Part shown: positions 5,301 to 5,422 of the stretch, piece after piece | Numbering within the stretch: position 1 is the first letter of the stretch | How the letters are laid out: every line of letters starts with the position of its first letter | NCBI GenBank assembly: GCA_001787455.1 | Contig: MFXA01000037.1 | Span: 20,993 to 26,414, forward strand | DNA: 5,422 nt | Direction: 5' to 3' | DNA from: Candidatus Peregrinibacteria bacterium RIFCSPLOWO2_01_FULL_39_12 | GTDB lineage: Bacteria > Patescibacteriota > Gracilibacteria > UBA1369 > LOWO2-01-FULL-3 | Notes under the pieces: model-generated | Databases searched by the model: none | What the model was told of the DNA's origin: nothing | The model's input: the letters and a program-made list of their open reading frames with translations, nothing else | Translations under genes and position numbers: made by a program

Positions 5301-5305
5301 GGAGG
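5301..5305 (+). promoter_or_regulatory. Perfect Shine-Dalgarno sequence GGAGG
   Basis: GGAGG lies 6 nt before the ATG at 5312, which is ideal spacing. It is the only strong ribosome-binding site in the window and it decides the start of the last gene over in-frame ATGs at 5258 and 5270. GCGCA (5278-5282) and TGCGC (5306-5310) could pair around it, placing the site in a loop. Confidence 0.8.
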
Positions 5306-5311
5306 TGCGCT

Positions 5312-5422
5312 ATGTCTGAGAAGGAGCTTGTGCCCGCCGAGGAGCCCGCCACCGAGGGGCAGGTCGCGCCCGCCGCCGCGACCGAGCCCGCGACCGAGCC
5401 CGCGACCGAGCCCGCGACCGAG
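5312..5422 (+). CDS. Pro/Ala/Thr/Glu-repeat protein, N-terminal 37 residues (partial, runs off the right edge)
   Basis: ATG at 5312 follows GGAGG and opens MSEKELVPAEEPATEGQV, then Ala/Pro-rich residues and tandem Ala-Thr-Glu-Pro repeats to the edge. The visible part is acidic, low complexity and almost certainly disordered; no domain is in view, so I cannot name the protein. G+C is about 77% over 111 bases, against roughly 40% elsewhere, with codons nearly all ending in G or C. Such N-terminal extensions can precede folded RNA-binding, envelope or secreted proteins, but nothing here chooses between them. An in-frame extension from ATG 5258 would add a basic, Leu-rich segment (MKRGMVLRRVLLLLWRCA) resembling a short signal peptide. 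I reject it because its SD-like AGAGG sits 1 nt from that ATG, but it is not excluded. Confidence 0.6.
   Translation, partial: MSEKELVPAEEPATEGQVAPAAATEPATEPATEPATE
5378..5422 (+). repeat. 12-bp in-frame tandem repeat encoding Ala-Thr-Glu-Pro
   Basis: The unit GCGACCGAGCCC occurs three times without a mismatch from 5378, and a partial fourth copy is cut by the window edge. The lack of any silent difference between copies suggests recent expansion by slippage, so copy number is likely to vary between strains. It may also collapse in short-read assemblies. Confidence 0.85.

Larger units (their letters stand above)
4973..5311 (+). other. 339-bp intergenic region: promoter-poor first half, structured leader second half
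   Basis: No convincing gene on either strand. Between 4974 and 5180 I see only weak promoter-like pieces: TTGACT (4984-4989) with CAATAT 18 bp on, and a good -10-like GATAAT (5129-5134) lacking a matching -35. From 5190 onward three inverted repeats follow one another: an imperfect 14-bp stem (5190-5224), a 6-bp stem (5245-5262) and GCGCA/TGCGC (5278-5282 with 5306-5310). The last ends at a perfect ribosome-binding site and start codon. No tRNA, CRISPR array or insertion-sequence ends are visible. Confidence 0.5.

Noticed and set aside
5258..5311. In-frame upstream start giving a signal-peptide-like MKRGMVLRRVLLLLW segment
   Set aside because: The nearest SD-like motif is 1 nt from the ATG, the hydrophobic stretch is only about 6 residues, and the ATG at 5312 has an ideal GGAGG. 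Not excluded.

Overview
This is an AT-leaning bacterial window (about 40% G+C by eye, rising to roughly 77% in the last 111 bases) with compact housekeeping genes and a type II toxin-antitoxin pair. Genetic code 11 fits every gene. A stand-alone class II (B12-dependent) ribonucleotide reductase, a lone NifS/IscS-type cysteine desulfurase whose lysine motif reads GSKIHGPKG, short GC-rich intergenic hairpins, an RHH/RelE-type module and near-absence of Shine-Dalgarno (SD) sequences together suggest an uncultured small-genome lineage of the Patescibacteria/CPR kind. That placement is inference only.

Layout. The left half is on the minus strand: a cysteine desulfurase (2980-4137), a 277-bp leader/spacer with palindromes, the reductase nrdJ (369-2702), then, after two GC-rich hairpins, the N-terminal 100 residues of an unrecognised charged protein running off the left edge (1-301). 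From about 4140 rightwards the genes are on the plus strand. A 165-bp divergent region carries back-to-back sigma70-type promoters, one for the desulfurase and one for the RHH antitoxin (4303-4548) and RelE-like toxin (4541-4873), which overlap by 8 nt. A GC-rich hairpin with U-tracts on both sides (4921-4972) closes the module. A 339-bp spacer follows, whose second half folds into several hairpins and ends in a perfect GGAGG ribosome-binding site. The spacer leads into the first 37 codons of a GC-rich, Pro/Ala/Thr/Glu-repeat protein cut by the right edge.

How the genes work together. NrdJ makes deoxyribonucleotides using adenosylcobalamin and needs no iron subunit. The desulfurase supplies sulfur for Fe-S clusters and/or tRNA thiolation. 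The toxin-antitoxin pair is an autonomous two-gene unit whose operator, promoter, coupling and terminator can all be read from the sequence. I see no known riboswitch, tRNA, rRNA, CRISPR array or insertion sequence.

Most worth a second look: (i) the desulfurase promoter predicts a leaderless mRNA; (ii) an 18-bp perfect palindrome sits inside the antitoxin gene just before the toxin start; (iii) two near-identical palindromes in the nrdJ leader differ by a matched pair of substitutions; (iv) hairpins sharing CCTGCGGTCG lie on both sides of nrdJ; (v) the right edge shows an abrupt change in base composition and in translation signals, with a structured leader.
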